From Rhabdobacter roseus (GTDB lineage Bacteria > Bacteroidota > Bacteroidia > Cytophagales > Spirosomataceae): 64,000 nucleotides of DNA. The notes beneath the pieces were generated by a model, which was given only the letters and a program-made list of their open reading frames with translations, ran no database searches and was not told where the DNA came from. Below, one piece after another: positions 35,367-43,480 of the stretch. Made by a program: the position numbers and the translations under genes. How positions within the stretch are numbered: the stretch's first letter is position 1; every line of letters begins with the position of its first letter. The stretch lies in NCBI RefSeq assembly GCF_014202275.1, contig NZ_JACHGF010000001.1, positions 434,001 to 498,000 of the forward strand. The letters are read 5' to 3'.

Positions 35367-37310
35367 TTGGTAAACAGCCGACTATTTTGGTGGGGTTCGG
35401 CCGGGTGGTTGGCGTGTTCGCTGGCTACGGTCCAACACGTGCAGGCTCAGCGCGATACCGTATCGCTGGCGCCCGTTACGGTGCGTGGCTTTGCGCCCGA
35501 GCGCTTCATGGCGGGGCTCAAAGTACAGGTACCTGACTCGGCTACGCTCCAGCAGTTTCGTTTCCAGAACATCACCGACCTGCTCGCTTTCCAGACGCCC
35601 CTGGCGTTTCGCAACTACGGGCCCGGCCAGCTGGCCACGGCGTCGTTTCGGGGTACTTCGTCCAACCACACGGCGGTACTTTGGAACGGACTGAACATCA
35701 ACCAGCCCAACCTGGGCCAAACCGATTTTTCTACCATTCCGGTAGCCAGCTTTGACCGCCTCGCGGTGCAGTATGGTACCTCCGCCAGCGTGGTAGGTAC
35801 CGACGCCGTGGGCGGGAGTCTGCTGCTGTCGAGCGCAGCGCGGCAAAGCCCGGGCCTTAGCCTAAGCGCCGGGCGGCAGCAGGGTAGTTTTCATAACTAC
35901 CAAAACCAACTGGCGGCCAACTACGCGACGCCCCTAGGTGAAAAATGGAATTTCGCGGGCAAGACGGCCCTCTACGACGGGCGCATGAACAACAAGTACC
36001 CCTACCGCGAGCGGCAGAACTACCTCCTGAACCCTTCGGAGAGCGAGCAACGCGGCCTGGTGCAAGACTTGTTTTTCCAGGATGCCGGGCAGCGGCAGCA
36101 GTGGTCGGCGCACCTGTGGCTCACCGACAATCAGCTCATCCTGGCACCCGCCAACTTGGGTGGCCGCGAGCTGACCCGTACGCAGTCGTATCGCTCCATG
36201 CTGCAGTACGAAGCCCTCGGCTGGACCGCGCGCACCGCCTGGACCCGCGACCTGATCGACTACGGCAAGGGCGACTTCACCTACCTGGAACATACCGAAA
36301 CCGACCGCTTCGCCACGCGCCTGGAAAAGGAGTTTACAAGGTACCTGGGCCGCCGCCAAAGTACCCCCTGGAGCGTGCGCGTGGGGGGCGAAGTGGCCCA
36401 CTACCGTACCCGCACCGACGGCTACGTGGAGCCGCTCATTACCGAAAACCGCGCGGATCTTTTTGTACTGAGCCGCTGGCAGGCAACCGACCGCTGGCTG
36501 GTGTCGGCCAACCTGCGGCAGGCCTTCGTGACCCGCTTCAACCCGCCGCTCACGCCGTCGGTGGGCACGGAGTACCTTTGGCTCCGCAGACCTACTTATA
36601 CGCTGGCCGCTAAGGCGTCAGTGGGGCGGAACTACCGGGTACCTACGCTCAACGAGCGCTATTGGCTGAACCTGGGCAACCCCAACCTGCGCCCCGAACA
36701 CGGCTGGAACAAGGAAGCAGGCCTGGAAGCCAAATGGGTACCGGCCCCCGCCCAGCAGCTGACGGCCTCGCTGACGGCCTACCACAACCGCGTGGACGAC
36801 TGGACCTACTGGAATCCCGAGCGCAACTACTACGTGGAGAACCTGCAGCTGGTGGTGGCGCGCGGGCTGGAGGCCCAAAGTACCTGGCAAGGTACCTGGC
36901 AGCGCTGGCAGGCCGGAAGCCAGCTGGGCTACGCGTGGGTGCGCAGCTCGCAGGAGCGCGCCTACACGGCCTACGCCCAGGACATCCTCGGCAAGCAGCT
37001 CATGCACGTGCCGGTGCACACGGGTACTTTCAATGCCTACGTGCAGCGTGGTAGGCTGCGGCTCACGGGCCGGGCGCAGGCGGTGTCGCGGCGCTATACT
37101 ACCTTCGATAACTCCAAGTACCTGGCTGGCTTCGTGCTGGCGGATGTCCTGGCCGAAACTACCCTGCACGCCCACCACTGGCAGGGGCGGCTCCAAGCGC
37201 AGGTACATAATGTTTTGAATACCTTTTACTTAAATGTCAATCGCTACGCCATGCCGGGCCGTAGTTTTTCGTTCAATTTACTTATTACCTACAATTCCAA
37301 AACAAAATGA
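35367..37310 (+). CDS. btuB: BtuB-like TonB-dependent cobalamin receptor
   Basis: A 647-residue outer-membrane receptor: signal peptide ending VQAQ, plug domain (DTVSLAPVTVRGF, ASFRGTSSNHTAVLWNGL, VVGTDAVGGSLLLSS) and beta-barrel closing with FSFNLLITYN. Substrate is inferred from the cobalamin riboswitch directly upstream. An in-frame stop at 35355 leaves no ATG in reach, so translation appears to start at TTG 35367. Its stop overlaps the DUF5074 gene by four bases (ATGA), so the two are coupled. It carries no carboxypeptidase-like N-terminal domain, unlike the receptor at 17795. Confidence 0.9.
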   Translation: MVNSRLFWWGSAGWLACSLATVQHVQAQRDTVSLAPVTVRGFAPERFMAGLKVQVPDSATLQQFRFQNITDLLAFQTPLAFRNYGPGQLATASFRGTSSNHTAVLWNGLNINQPNLGQTDFSTIPVASFDRLAVQYGTSASVVGTDAVGGSLLLSSAARQSPGLSLSAGRQQGSFHNYQNQLAANYATPLGEKWNFAGKTALYDGRMNNKYPYRERQNYLLNPSESEQRGLVQDLFFQDAGQRQQWSAHLWLTDNQLILAPANLGGRELTRTQSYRSMLQYEALGWTARTAWTRDLIDYGKGDFTYLEHTETDRFATRLEKEFTRYLGRRQSTPWSVRVGGEVAHYRTRTDGYVEPLITENRADLFVLSRWQATDRWLVSANLRQAFVTRFNPPLTPSVGTEYLWLRRPTYTLAAKASVGRNYRVPTLNERYWLNLGNPNLRPEHGWNKEAGLEAKWVPAPAQQLTASLTAYHNRVDDWTYWNPERNYYVENLQLVVARGLEAQSTWQGTWQRWQAGSQLGYAWVRSSQERAYTAYAQDILGKQLMHVPVHTGTFNAYVQRGRLRLTGRAQAVSRRYTTFDNSKYLAGFVLADVLAETTLHAHHWQGRLQAQVHNVLNTFYLNVNRYAMPGRSFSFNLLITYNSKTK

Positions 37311-38392
37311 AAAAACAACTTACTCGATTTTTAGCGGTCGTTTTATTGACCAGTGCAGTCTGGTCTTGCCGGGAAAGAGAAACCCTGCCCGACGGCGACT
37401 ACGCCCGCGGGGTACTGGTGGTGAACGAAGGGCTGTGGGGAAGCAACAACGGCAGCATTTCGTTTTTTAAGCGGGAAGATCGTGAAGCGCAGCTGGACGT
37501 ATTTGAAAAAGAAAACGGGATTTCGCTCAACGGCGGCGCTCAGAGCCTGGCCGAAGGCCACGGCCACGCGCTCATCATGGTGGATTTGCGGAATGCCGGG
37601 CTGGATAAAGTCGAGATCGTGAATAGCAATACCTTCAAGCGCATAGGTACCCTCACCGCCCCCGACATCGAGAACCCCCGCTACGGGCTGGTGGTGAGCG
37701 AAACCAAAGCCTACGTAACCTGCTGGGGTACTACGGGTACCTTCCCCAACTTTTACATCAATCCGGGCTACGTAGCCGTGGTGGACCTCACGACCCAGCG
37801 CGTGACCAAGAAAATCCCCGTAGCTAAAGGGGCCGAGCGTCTGGTGGCCGCCGGGCAGCGCCTCTACGTGGGCAACGCCGCCGAGGTAAGTGGGCTTACC
37901 GTCATCAACATGGCAACCGACGAAGTGGTAAGTACCCTCACGACGGCGGCTTCACCCAATCCGATTGGCGTCGATGCCGACAACAAGCTCTGGGCCTACG
38001 CGGGCCTGAATCTGTACAAGATCAATCCTTCGTCAGGTACCATCGAAAGTACCCTGCCCATTGGGAATAACCCCACTAAGTCGGCCGGCAGCTTCGCCTT
38101 CAGTCCCGACCGCCGGACCCTCTACTTTGTGCTCTCGGCCTACGATGCCAACTGGAACGCCATCGGCGAAACCTACCAGTTTGCCACCAACGCCACGCAG
38201 GTGAACGTATCGACGCCCTTCGTGCGCAGGTTGTTCAGCGGCCTGGCCGTAGACCCCATGCAGGGCTTGATCTACGCGGGCGTTACGCCTTCCTACGCGC
38301 AGTCGGGCTACGTAGTCCGCTACCGCCCCGACGGCTCCCTGGTGGATTCCATTCGGGCGGAGATTGGACCTAAGGAGTTTATTTTTAAATAA
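37307..38392 (+). CDS. DUF5074 lipoprotein, B12 uptake partner
   Basis: A 361-residue surface or periplasmic lipoprotein (TSAVWSC lipobox, Cys21) folding as a YncE-like beta-propeller: RGVLVVNEGLWGSNNGSISF, then repeats such as AYVTCWGTTGTF and RLYVGNAAEVSG. DUF5074 proteins are regularly encoded beside BtuB receptors in Bacteroidota and are thought to capture or pass corrinoids. The ATGA overlap with the receptor gene and the shared riboswitch support this. No transporter genes (BtuCD) follow; they must be elsewhere. A strong hairpin follows the stop. Confidence 0.88.
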   Translation: MKKQLTRFLAVVLLTSAVWSCRERETLPDGDYARGVLVVNEGLWGSNNGSISFFKREDREAQLDVFEKENGISLNGGAQSLAEGHGHALIMVDLRNAGLDKVEIVNSNTFKRIGTLTAPDIENPRYGLVVSETKAYVTCWGTTGTFPNFYINPGYVAVVDLTTQRVTKKIPVAKGAERLVAAGQRLYVGNAAEVSGLTVINMATDEVVSTLTTAASPNPIGVDADNKLWAYAGLNLYKINPSSGTIESTLPIGNNPTKSAGSFAFSPDRRTLYFVLSAYDANWNAIGETYQFATNATQVNVSTPFVRRLFSGLAVDPMQGLIYAGVTPSYAQSGYVVRYRPDGSLVDSIRAEIGPKEFIFK

Positions 38393-38406
38393 AAAGTACC
38401 CTTGCG

Positions 38407-38458
38407 TATACCATCAAGAGCTCTGTTTCCGTCGGGGAAGCAGAGCTCTTGATGTATA
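38407..38458 (+). terminator. Hairpin terminator of the B12 uptake unit
   Basis: CATCAAGAGCTCTG (38412-38425) pairs perfectly with CAGAGCTCTTGATG (38441-38454), with TATA pairing outside across one bulged base. It lies 15 bases after the DUF5074 stop. Confidence 0.75.
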
Positions 38459-38524
38459 AAATATAGCTTAAAAGGAAAACGGCCTTAAGCAGCGGCGGTA
38501 CGTTGCGCTATCCAGGGCCATGAT

Positions 38525-38619
38525 CGTTTCGGCTTTTTCCAGGGCTTCCGAGGGTACTTTTGCCCTGGGAGTACCGTCGGAAGCCCTCGTTAGCGAATTT
38601 GGAAAAAGACACCGGAACG
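38525..38619. other. Long imperfect inverted repeat in the spacer
   Basis: Nested arms: CGTTTCGG/CCGGAACG outside (one mismatch), CTTTTTCC (38533-38540) with GGAAAAAG (38601-38608), and a perfect AGGGCTTCCGA (38541-38551) with TCGGAAGCCCT (38577-38587). The right side carries 13 unpaired bases. The loop holds a GGTACTTT word. It could be a small transposed hairpin (MITE-like) or an RNA; no coding potential is seen. The remainder of the gap to 38787 holds the operator below. Confidence 0.5.
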
Positions 38620-38737
38620 CTTGCACATTACACTCCCTTTCCTATTCAAGCTTATCCATTTACTACCCAATCTGAGCTCATCAATACCCTTGTAAAGGTA
38701 CCTCGGCTATGCGACGAATATTTTTTGAATAAAAATC

Positions 38738-38774
38738 AATATTTATTGTTTATCAATAAATATTAGTACCTTTG
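38738..38774 (+). promoter_or_regulatory. Operator-promoter of the DUF2975-HTH pair
   Basis: A perfect 27-bp dyad: AATATTTATTG (38738-38748) and CAATAAATATT (38754-38764) with a five-base spacer. Its TTG is 18 bases before the -7 box TACCTTTG (38767-38774), so it spans the -33 element and the spacer. The same block occurs before the second DUF2975 operon at 44046-44078 or so, matching at 27 of 37 positions with identical spacing. The likely ligand is the YozG-like HTH protein encoded downstream. Confidence 0.65.
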
Positions 38775-38799
38775 ACCATCCATTTAAATGTTAACAACG

Positions 38800-39336
38800 A
38801 TGTCAAAGACAAACAACTTCGTATTTTGGGGCTTATATAGTGTGGCTTGGGTCATTTTTGTCGGCTTGTCCATTGAAGCCGGAGGCTTACTAGTCAATTT
38901 CTTTTTCAGCTTGTATAAGCCTGAATTTGTCCAAAATCTTTATCAAAAGTTGGACTTACTGGACATGTATGAAGCTAGTCAAGGGGCTTTTTTCGGTATG
39001 TATAGCTTTATTCTAACCCTTTCTATTTTAAAAGCGTACCTATTTTATATAGTGATCAGCCTGATGCACACCATGGATTTGTCAAAACCGTTCAGCACTT
39101 TTGTTGCGAGACAAATTTCACAAATTAGTTATTACACCCTTTCCATTGGGCTGTTGAGTTACATCGCCAGACAGTTCGCTAAAAACTTAATGCATCATGG
39201 TTTAGTTACCGACCACGTAAACCCGTTTTGGGTTGACAGCCAGGCCTTTATTTTGATGGGGGCTGTCATCTATATTATTGCAACTATTTTCAAAAAAGGC
39301 GTAGCTATCCAAAGCGAAAACGATTTAACGGTTTAA
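38800..39336 (+). CDS. DUF2975 membrane protein
   Basis: A 178-residue protein with four hydrophobic helices, matching DUF2975 (Bacillus YoaS-like). It starts MSKTNNFVFW in line with its three paralogues (MKTKDILAVFKW type), so ATG 38800 is preferred to 38788. The central segment KPFSTFVARQIS corresponds to NPFTSPVASKLE in the others, and the tail FKKGVAIQSENDLTV matches the FKRGVELQQENELTI of all three. Function is unknown; pairing with an HTH gene three bases downstream suggests a regulated membrane system. Base composition is AT-rich and the genomic GTAC octamer is absent, suggesting recent acquisition. Confidence 0.83.
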   Translation: MSKTNNFVFWGLYSVAWVIFVGLSIEAGGLLVNFFFSLYKPEFVQNLYQKLDLLDMYEASQGAFFGMYSFILTLSILKAYLFYIVISLMHTMDLSKPFSTFVARQISQISYYTLSIGLLSYIARQFAKNLMHHGLVTDHVNPFWVDSQAFILMGAVIYIIATIFKKGVAIQSENDLTV

Positions 39337-39339
39337 GCG

Positions 39340-39567
39340 ATGGGCATTGTTGTGAATTTAGACGTTGTGATGGCTAAACGAAAAATGTCGCTAAATGAAC
39401 TTTCAGACAAAGTTGGTTTGACGTTATCAAACCTCTCCATACTAAAGACCGGTAAAGCCAAGGCCATCCGATTTAGTACTTTAGAAACAATCTGTAGTGT
39501 ATTGGATTGCCAGCCAGGGGATATTTTAGAATATGTTCGTGACGAGCCAAAAGAAACGGACCGTTAG
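39340..39567 (+). CDS. YozG-like XRE/Cro-type HTH regulator
   Basis: A 75-residue one-domain helix-turn-helix protein: MGIVVNLDVVMAKRKMSL, then NELSDKVGLTLSNLSILKTG and FSTLETICSVLDCQPGDILE. It follows the DUF2975 gene by three bases (TAA GCG ATG), so translation is coupled. It differs little from the regulator at 42008-42235, and SILKTGKAKAIRFSTLE, which includes the recognition helix, is identical, so both should bind the same DNA. The dyad at 38738-38764 is the natural target. The role is probably repression that is relieved through the membrane partner, which is inference. Confidence 0.88.
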   Translation: MGIVVNLDVVMAKRKMSLNELSDKVGLTLSNLSILKTGKAKAIRFSTLETICSVLDCQPGDILEYVRDEPKETDR

Positions 39568-39779
39568 TTGCCGTTTTGCAAAAAGCGGAGTTTCCTGCTT
39601 CCAGGAAAGCGAGGTAGTAAATTCAGGCATTGTCCTTTTGATGAAGTTTAGCGCTGGGAATCCCCACCTTCACACATGCGCTTTTTTTCTGGCGAATAGT
39701 TTGCGCGCAGGTACCTAGAAGTACCGTGTGGCTTCCTGTGCAGCATCTTTTTCAAAAAGGGTACGTTAGGGGATTAACT

Positions 39780-40523
39780 TTACTTAAAGAATCCCTGCGG
39801 GTCGGGGAATTTGGCGCGGAGCAACTCGATGTACTCAAAATTCATCGCGGAAAAATTGATCTTCCGCCCCTCGTGCAAGTGCTCCCAGGCTTTGGGGTAG
39901 TCTTGACGGTAGTAGGCGATGAGCGAGAGATTATAGTGGGTTTGAGCGTAAGTCGAGTCCAGCGACACGGCGTGCTCAAGTACCTTTTGGGCTTCTTCCA
40001 GGTCGTTGGTGTCGTTTATTTCGGCGTAGTGCTTAAGCTCAATGGTGGCAAGGTCCACCAGCAGCGCTACGTTATCGGGCGACAAATCCACGCCTTTGCG
40101 CAACATGCGTTCGGCGTCTTCGAGTTTATTTTTCTGGTACGAAACTACCCCCAGGCCCCAGTAAGCATCCACGTTTTTGTCGTTGAGCAGGTACGCCAGA
40201 TTGAAACGGTAACAGGCCGTATCGAGCTGGCCTTCCTGCAGGTACTCCCAGCCGCGGGCCGTAAAAAACTGGCTGGCTTCGTCGCGGCTGCCAAAGCTTT
40301 TGTCGCATTCGTTCAGGAAGCGAATTTCCTTGTCGATCTGTTCGGGAGTTTTGCGTTGTTCGCCAAAAAGCGGCAAAACCTGGCGTTCGGCCAGGCTTAG
40401 TGGCTTTACCTGCGACACGTTGGTGTCCAGCGTACGGCCACTGCTGACCAGCTGCACGCCTTGGGCCAGGCTCCACAGGGGAGCGAAAAACGTCAGGAAA
40501 AGGTGAAGTGGTACGTTCTTCAT
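39780..40523 (-). CDS. Secreted tetratricopeptide repeat protein
   Basis: A 247-residue exported protein (signal segment LHLFLTFFAPLWSLAQG) with several TPR units in its second half: AYWGLGVVSYQKNKLEDAER, ALLVDLATIELKHY and AQTHYNLSLIAYYRQDYPKA. Such repeats form scaffolds for protein contacts in the periplasm. It has no further domain, and I cannot name its partner. It is 72 bases downstream of the DEAD-box helicase on the same strand. It lies between the two DUF2975 loci but shows no link to them. The 212-base spacer before it (39568-39779) holds only small hairpins such as TTTCCTG/CAGGAAA at 39591-39608. Confidence 0.8.
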   Translation of the reverse strand: MKNVPLHLFLTFFAPLWSLAQGVQLVSSGRTLDTNVSQVKPLSLAERQVLPLFGEQRKTPEQIDKEIRFLNECDKSFGSRDEASQFFTARGWEYLQEGQLDTACYRFNLAYLLNDKNVDAYWGLGVVSYQKNKLEDAERMLRKGVDLSPDNVALLVDLATIELKHYAEINDTNDLEEAQKVLEHAVSLDSTYAQTHYNLSLIAYYRQDYPKAWEHLHEGRKINFSAMNFEYIELLRAKFPDPQGFFK

Positions 40524-40595
40524 AAAAGAAAATAACAGAGCATGAGGTTGGTTGCGTGTGCCATCTAAAACGTAGGAGGTGAGGATCTTATTGTA

Positions 40596-41927
40596 CTAGC
40601 GTTTGGGGCGCTTACGGGCTTTGTGGTTTTTATCGGAGCCTTTCTTTTTAGGGGCTGGCGCGGGGCGTTTTTTCTTTTCGTGAAAAGCGCCCTTGAAGTC
40701 GGGGTCTTCCCGCTTCCGCTGGTCGTCGATTTCCCGGAGCTGATCCTGCCGCTCGTCGAAGGGCGTAGGTACTTGTTCGAGCTCATCGGGCAGGTCCACG
40801 CGCGGAATTTGCATCCGGATCAGCTGCTCTATTTTCTCAATGTGGTATTCGTCGGCCTCCGTCATGAAGGTGATGGCCTCGCCGGTGCGGTTGGCGCGTC
40901 CCGTACGCCCGATCCGGTGCACGTAGTCTTCGTAGATAAGCGGTACGTCAAAGTTGATTACGTGGCTCACTTCGCTGATGTCGATGCCGCGCGAGGCTAC
41001 GTCGGTCGCTACCAGTACCCGCACGTTGCCCTCGCGGAAGGCGTCCATGGCGTTCAGGCGGGTGTTTTGGCCCTTGTTGGCGTGGATCACCCGGATTTCC
41101 CCCTCGGCTACCACTTTCCGTTCCAAAAATTTGTATACGTTGTCGGCTACTTCCCGGCTGCGCACAAAGATCAGCACGCGGTTGTAGTCGGTTTCGTTCC
41201 GAAAGAGCAGCTCCAGCAGGTTGAGCTTGGTTCTAAAATTAGGTAGTTCATAAAGGCGCTGCGTCACCATTTCGGCCGTGGTGGCGGAGGGCGTTACTTC
41301 CACGCGCATCGGGAACTCTAGAAACTCGTGCGAAAGCCGCTCCACTTTTTCGTGAAAAGTAGCCGAGAAAAGCAGGTTTTGTCGCTTGCGGGGCAGGATT
41401 TCTAGCAGGCTGCGGATCTGCGGCATAAAGCCCATGTCCATCATTTTGTCGGCCTCGTCGAGGACCATCGTCTGGATGTGCTTGACGGTGATTTCGCCTT
41501 TGAGATAAATATCCATAAAGCGTCGGGGGGTACTTACCACAATGTCGACGCCCCGCCGGATGGCCTCGATCTGGGCCTTGGGGCCGGTACCTCCGTAGAG
41601 CGATACCGTCCGGATGTCGGTGTAGAGGCTCAGCTCCTCGATGGCCCGGGTTATCTGGATCACCAGCTCGCGGGTAGGGGCCAGAATGAGCGCCCGCGGG
41701 TGCTCGTCGTGCGCGTACTTGATCTTCATGAGCAGCGGTAGCACGAAGGCGGCGGTCTTGCCGGTGCCCGTTTGGGCGATGCCCAGTACGTCGTGGCCCG
41801 CCAGGGCGAGCGGTACCGCCTGCTGCTGAATGGGCGTGGGCTCTTCGTAGCCCGCGTCGTCGATGGCGTTGATTAGCTGGCGGTTGAGCTTGAATTGCTC
41901 GAACGGATGGGTAGCAGTGGGTTCCAT
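40596..41927 (-). CDS. DEAD-box ATP-dependent RNA helicase
   Basis: A 443-residue RNA helicase. Q motif at 30-40 (TPIQQQAVPL), Walker A AQTGTGKT at 51-58, DEAD at 157-160, SAT at 188-190 and the C-terminal HRIGRTGR motif are all intact. The tail is basic and lysine-rich (EKKKRPAPAPKKKG and similar), as in RhlE-type helicases of this phylum, aiding RNA binding in ribosome assembly or RNA decay. Two TACCTTTG boxes lie upstream on its strand, at 41932-41939 and 41977-41984; the second leaves a plausible leader. Monocistronic. Confidence 0.94.
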   Translation of the reverse strand: MEPTATHPFEQFKLNRQLINAIDDAGYEEPTPIQQQAVPLALAGHDVLGIAQTGTGKTAAFVLPLLMKIKYAHDEHPRALILAPTRELVIQITRAIEELSLYTDIRTVSLYGGTGPKAQIEAIRRGVDIVVSTPRRFMDIYLKGEITVKHIQTMVLDEADKMMDMGFMPQIRSLLEILPRKRQNLLFSATFHEKVERLSHEFLEFPMRVEVTPSATTAEMVTQRLYELPNFRTKLNLLELLFRNETDYNRVLIFVRSREVADNVYKFLERKVVAEGEIRVIHANKGQNTRLNAMDAFREGNVRVLVATDVASRGIDISEVSHVINFDVPLIYEDYVHRIGRTGRANRTGEAITFMTEADEYHIEKIEQLIRMQIPRVDLPDELEQVPTPFDERQDQLREIDDQRKREDPDFKGAFHEKKKRPAPAPKKKGSDKNHKARKRPKR

Positions 41928-41976
41928 GCCACAAAGGTACTAAAACTATTGCACCTTCGGGTTTTTCAGAAAAAAG

Positions 41977-41984
41977 CAAAGGTA
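41977..41984 (-). promoter_or_regulatory. Candidate promoter of the DEAD-box helicase
   Basis: TACCTTTG on the minus strand matches the -7 consensus and lies 49 bases before the helicase ATG. A second identical box at 41932-41939 is only four bases from the ATG and would give a leaderless RNA. Confidence 0.4.
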
Positions 41985-42007
41985 CCTGAGGCCCGCCCAA
42001 AGTACCT

Positions 42008-42235
42008 TTAGGCGGGTACGGGCTCGGCTACGTCCGGTACGTACTCCAGAATATCGCCGGGCTGGCAGTCCAGCGCGGCACAGATCGCCTCCAGCGTCGA
42101 GAAGCGGATCGCCTTGGCCTTGCCGGTTTTCAGGATGGAGAGGTTGGCCATCGTGATATCCACCTTTTCGGCCAGCTCAGTGAGCGACATCTTACGCCGG
42201 GCCATCATCACGTCCACATTGACTACAATACCCAT
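42008..42235 (-). CDS. YozG-like XRE/Cro-type HTH regulator, second copy
   Basis: A 75-residue HTH protein, last gene of a four-gene operon on the minus strand. MGIVVNVDVMMARRKMSL, TELAEKVDITMANLSILKTG and CQPGDILEYV align with the regulator at 39340-39567; the segment SILKTGKAKAIRFSTLE is identical. It starts two bases after the stop of the DUF2975 gene before it (TAG CG ATG). The operon promoter at 44046-44078 carries the same operator pattern as the other locus, so cross-regulation is likely. The C-terminal tail (DVAEPVPA) differs. Confidence 0.88.
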   Translation of the reverse strand: MGIVVNVDVMMARRKMSLTELAEKVDITMANLSILKTGKAKAIRFSTLEAICAALDCQPGDILEYVPDVAEPVPA

Positions 42236-42237
42236 CG

Positions 42238-42780
42238 CTAGATCGTCAGTTCGTTTTCCTGCTGCAGCTCCACGCCCCGCTTGAATAGTTGCGACATCAC
42301 GTACACTACCCCGGCGTAGAGCAAGTACGAGGCGTCGCTATCAAATTTGAAGAAGCTACTCGCCAGAAGAGGAGCCATGCCTTCAATTCCTGCGATTTGC
42401 TGTAGAACGTACTCACTGGTAAAGTTAAGAAAAGATATAGTGACCAGCACATGCCCGACGTTCACGAGCTTCGAGGCGATGGGTTTGGTAAAAGGGGTAC
42501 TTAAAGAAATTTTCCCCAAGATATCCGCCATATTTTTCCAAAGTAAAAACTTAACAATGGCCAGCAAAATCGTTAGACACAAAAGCTGGAAGTACAGTTC
42601 GGGGTGGTCAATTCGTAGATCGTAAAGAGGGATATTAATCTTATTGTGCGGGGAAGGGGTATCGGGCAGATAGAAATTAGTTACAAAGATTCCCGCCTGT
42701 ACAAGTACCCCAATAATGGCTCCTACGTACATGATACGGGCCAGCCATTTAAAAAGACTTAGTATATCTTCCGTTTTCAT
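42238..42780 (-). CDS. DUF2975 membrane protein, operon copy 3
   Basis: A 180-residue four-helix membrane protein: MKTEDILSLFKWLARIMYVG, a loop of about 30 residues, helices around 65-80 and 110-125, STPFTKPIASKLVNVG before the third, and the C-terminal FKRGVELQQENELTI. It directly precedes and is translationally coupled to the HTH gene. About 110 bases at its 3' end are almost identical in DNA to the neighbour copy (42860-43402), far more than the rest, which suggests gene conversion or recent duplication. Function unknown. Confidence 0.85.
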   Translation of the reverse strand: MKTEDILSLFKWLARIMYVGAIIGVLVQAGIFVTNFYLPDTPSPHNKINIPLYDLRIDHPELYFQLLCLTILLAIVKFLLWKNMADILGKISLSTPFTKPIASKLVNVGHVLVTISFLNFTSEYVLQQIAGIEGMAPLLASSFFKFDSDASYLLYAGVVYVMSQLFKRGVELQQENELTI

Positions 42781-42848
42781 TTTATTTGCTCATTAGTTTG
42801 GTTCAATACTTATGATTAGTTCGGACTTAAAAGCGAAAGAAAGTACCT

Positions 42849-42857
42849 TATTCCCAT
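42849..42857 (-). pseudogene. Vestige of an HTH gene start
   Basis: After the stop of the middle DUF2975 gene the sequence continues TAG CG ATG GGA ATA, matching the TAG CG ATG GGT ATT that begins the real HTH gene after copy 3. Beyond these nine bases the match ends. This is best read as the scar of a lost second regulator gene. The stretch is short, so chance cannot be excluded from it alone. Confidence 0.5.
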
Positions 42858-42859
42858 CG

Positions 42860-43402
42860 CTAGATCGTCAGCTCGTTTTCCTGCTGCAGCTCCACACCCC
42901 GCTTGAATATTTTTGAAATAACGTACACTACCCCGGCGTAGAGCAAGTACGAGGCGTCGCTATTCAAGTTAAACAGCCGGTTATGCGTAAGGCTTTTTAC
43001 ATCCATTACCTGCGTGATGTTTTCCAGGCTGAGGTTGGCCAGGAAGCTAATCAAGCAAATGATGACCAGCAAGTTGCCTACGTTTTCGAGCTTGGAGGCC
43101 ACGGGACTGGTAAAGGGATTGGTCATTTTAATGTTTTCTAATACGTCCGTAATGTTTTTCCACAGAAGCAGTTTGAGGACGGCTATTAGTAGCGTAAAAC
43201 CCAAGAAGAAAAAGTACTGCTGCGGATGATGAGTTCGGAAGCGCTGAAGCGGCTCGGCTGCCTCGTTTTGCGCCGCCATCCAGCTGGGGAGGTCAAACGC
43301 ATGGATAGAAATAGCCAATAATAAAAGTACCCAGACCAAAGTACCCAGATACAACACGCGGGCTACCCATTTAAAAACTGCCAGTATATCTTTCGTTTTC
43401 AT
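42860..43402 (-). CDS. DUF2975 membrane protein, operon copy 2
   Basis: A 180-residue paralogue: MKTKDILAVFKWVARVLYLG at the N-terminus, NPFTSPVASKLENVGNLLV in the centre and FKRGVELQQENELTI at the end, with four hydrophobic segments. It lies 79 bases before copy 3 and 78 after copy 1; neither gap has the operator or a good -7 box, so all are probably on one transcript. Its first extracytoplasmic loop (about 35-60) differs strongly from the other copies, as if the sensing or target part diversified while the C-terminus stayed fixed. Confidence 0.85.
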   Translation of the reverse strand: MKTKDILAVFKWVARVLYLGTLVWVLLLLAISIHAFDLPSWMAAQNEAAEPLQRFRTHHPQQYFFFLGFTLLIAVLKLLLWKNITDVLENIKMTNPFTSPVASKLENVGNLLVIICLISFLANLSLENITQVMDVKSLTHNRLFNLNSDASYLLYAGVVYVISKIFKRGVELQQENELTI

Positions 43403-43480
43403 TTTTCGTGCTCATTCATTTTTTCTAATTGCTTTTTCTCCACCTTTATAAAGGAAGCGTAAAGTACCCCCTTCCGGGCG

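Noticed and set aside
38560-38766. A 68-codon open frame on the plus strand
   Set aside because: It crosses the nested hairpin and the operator dyad and has no protein-like character.
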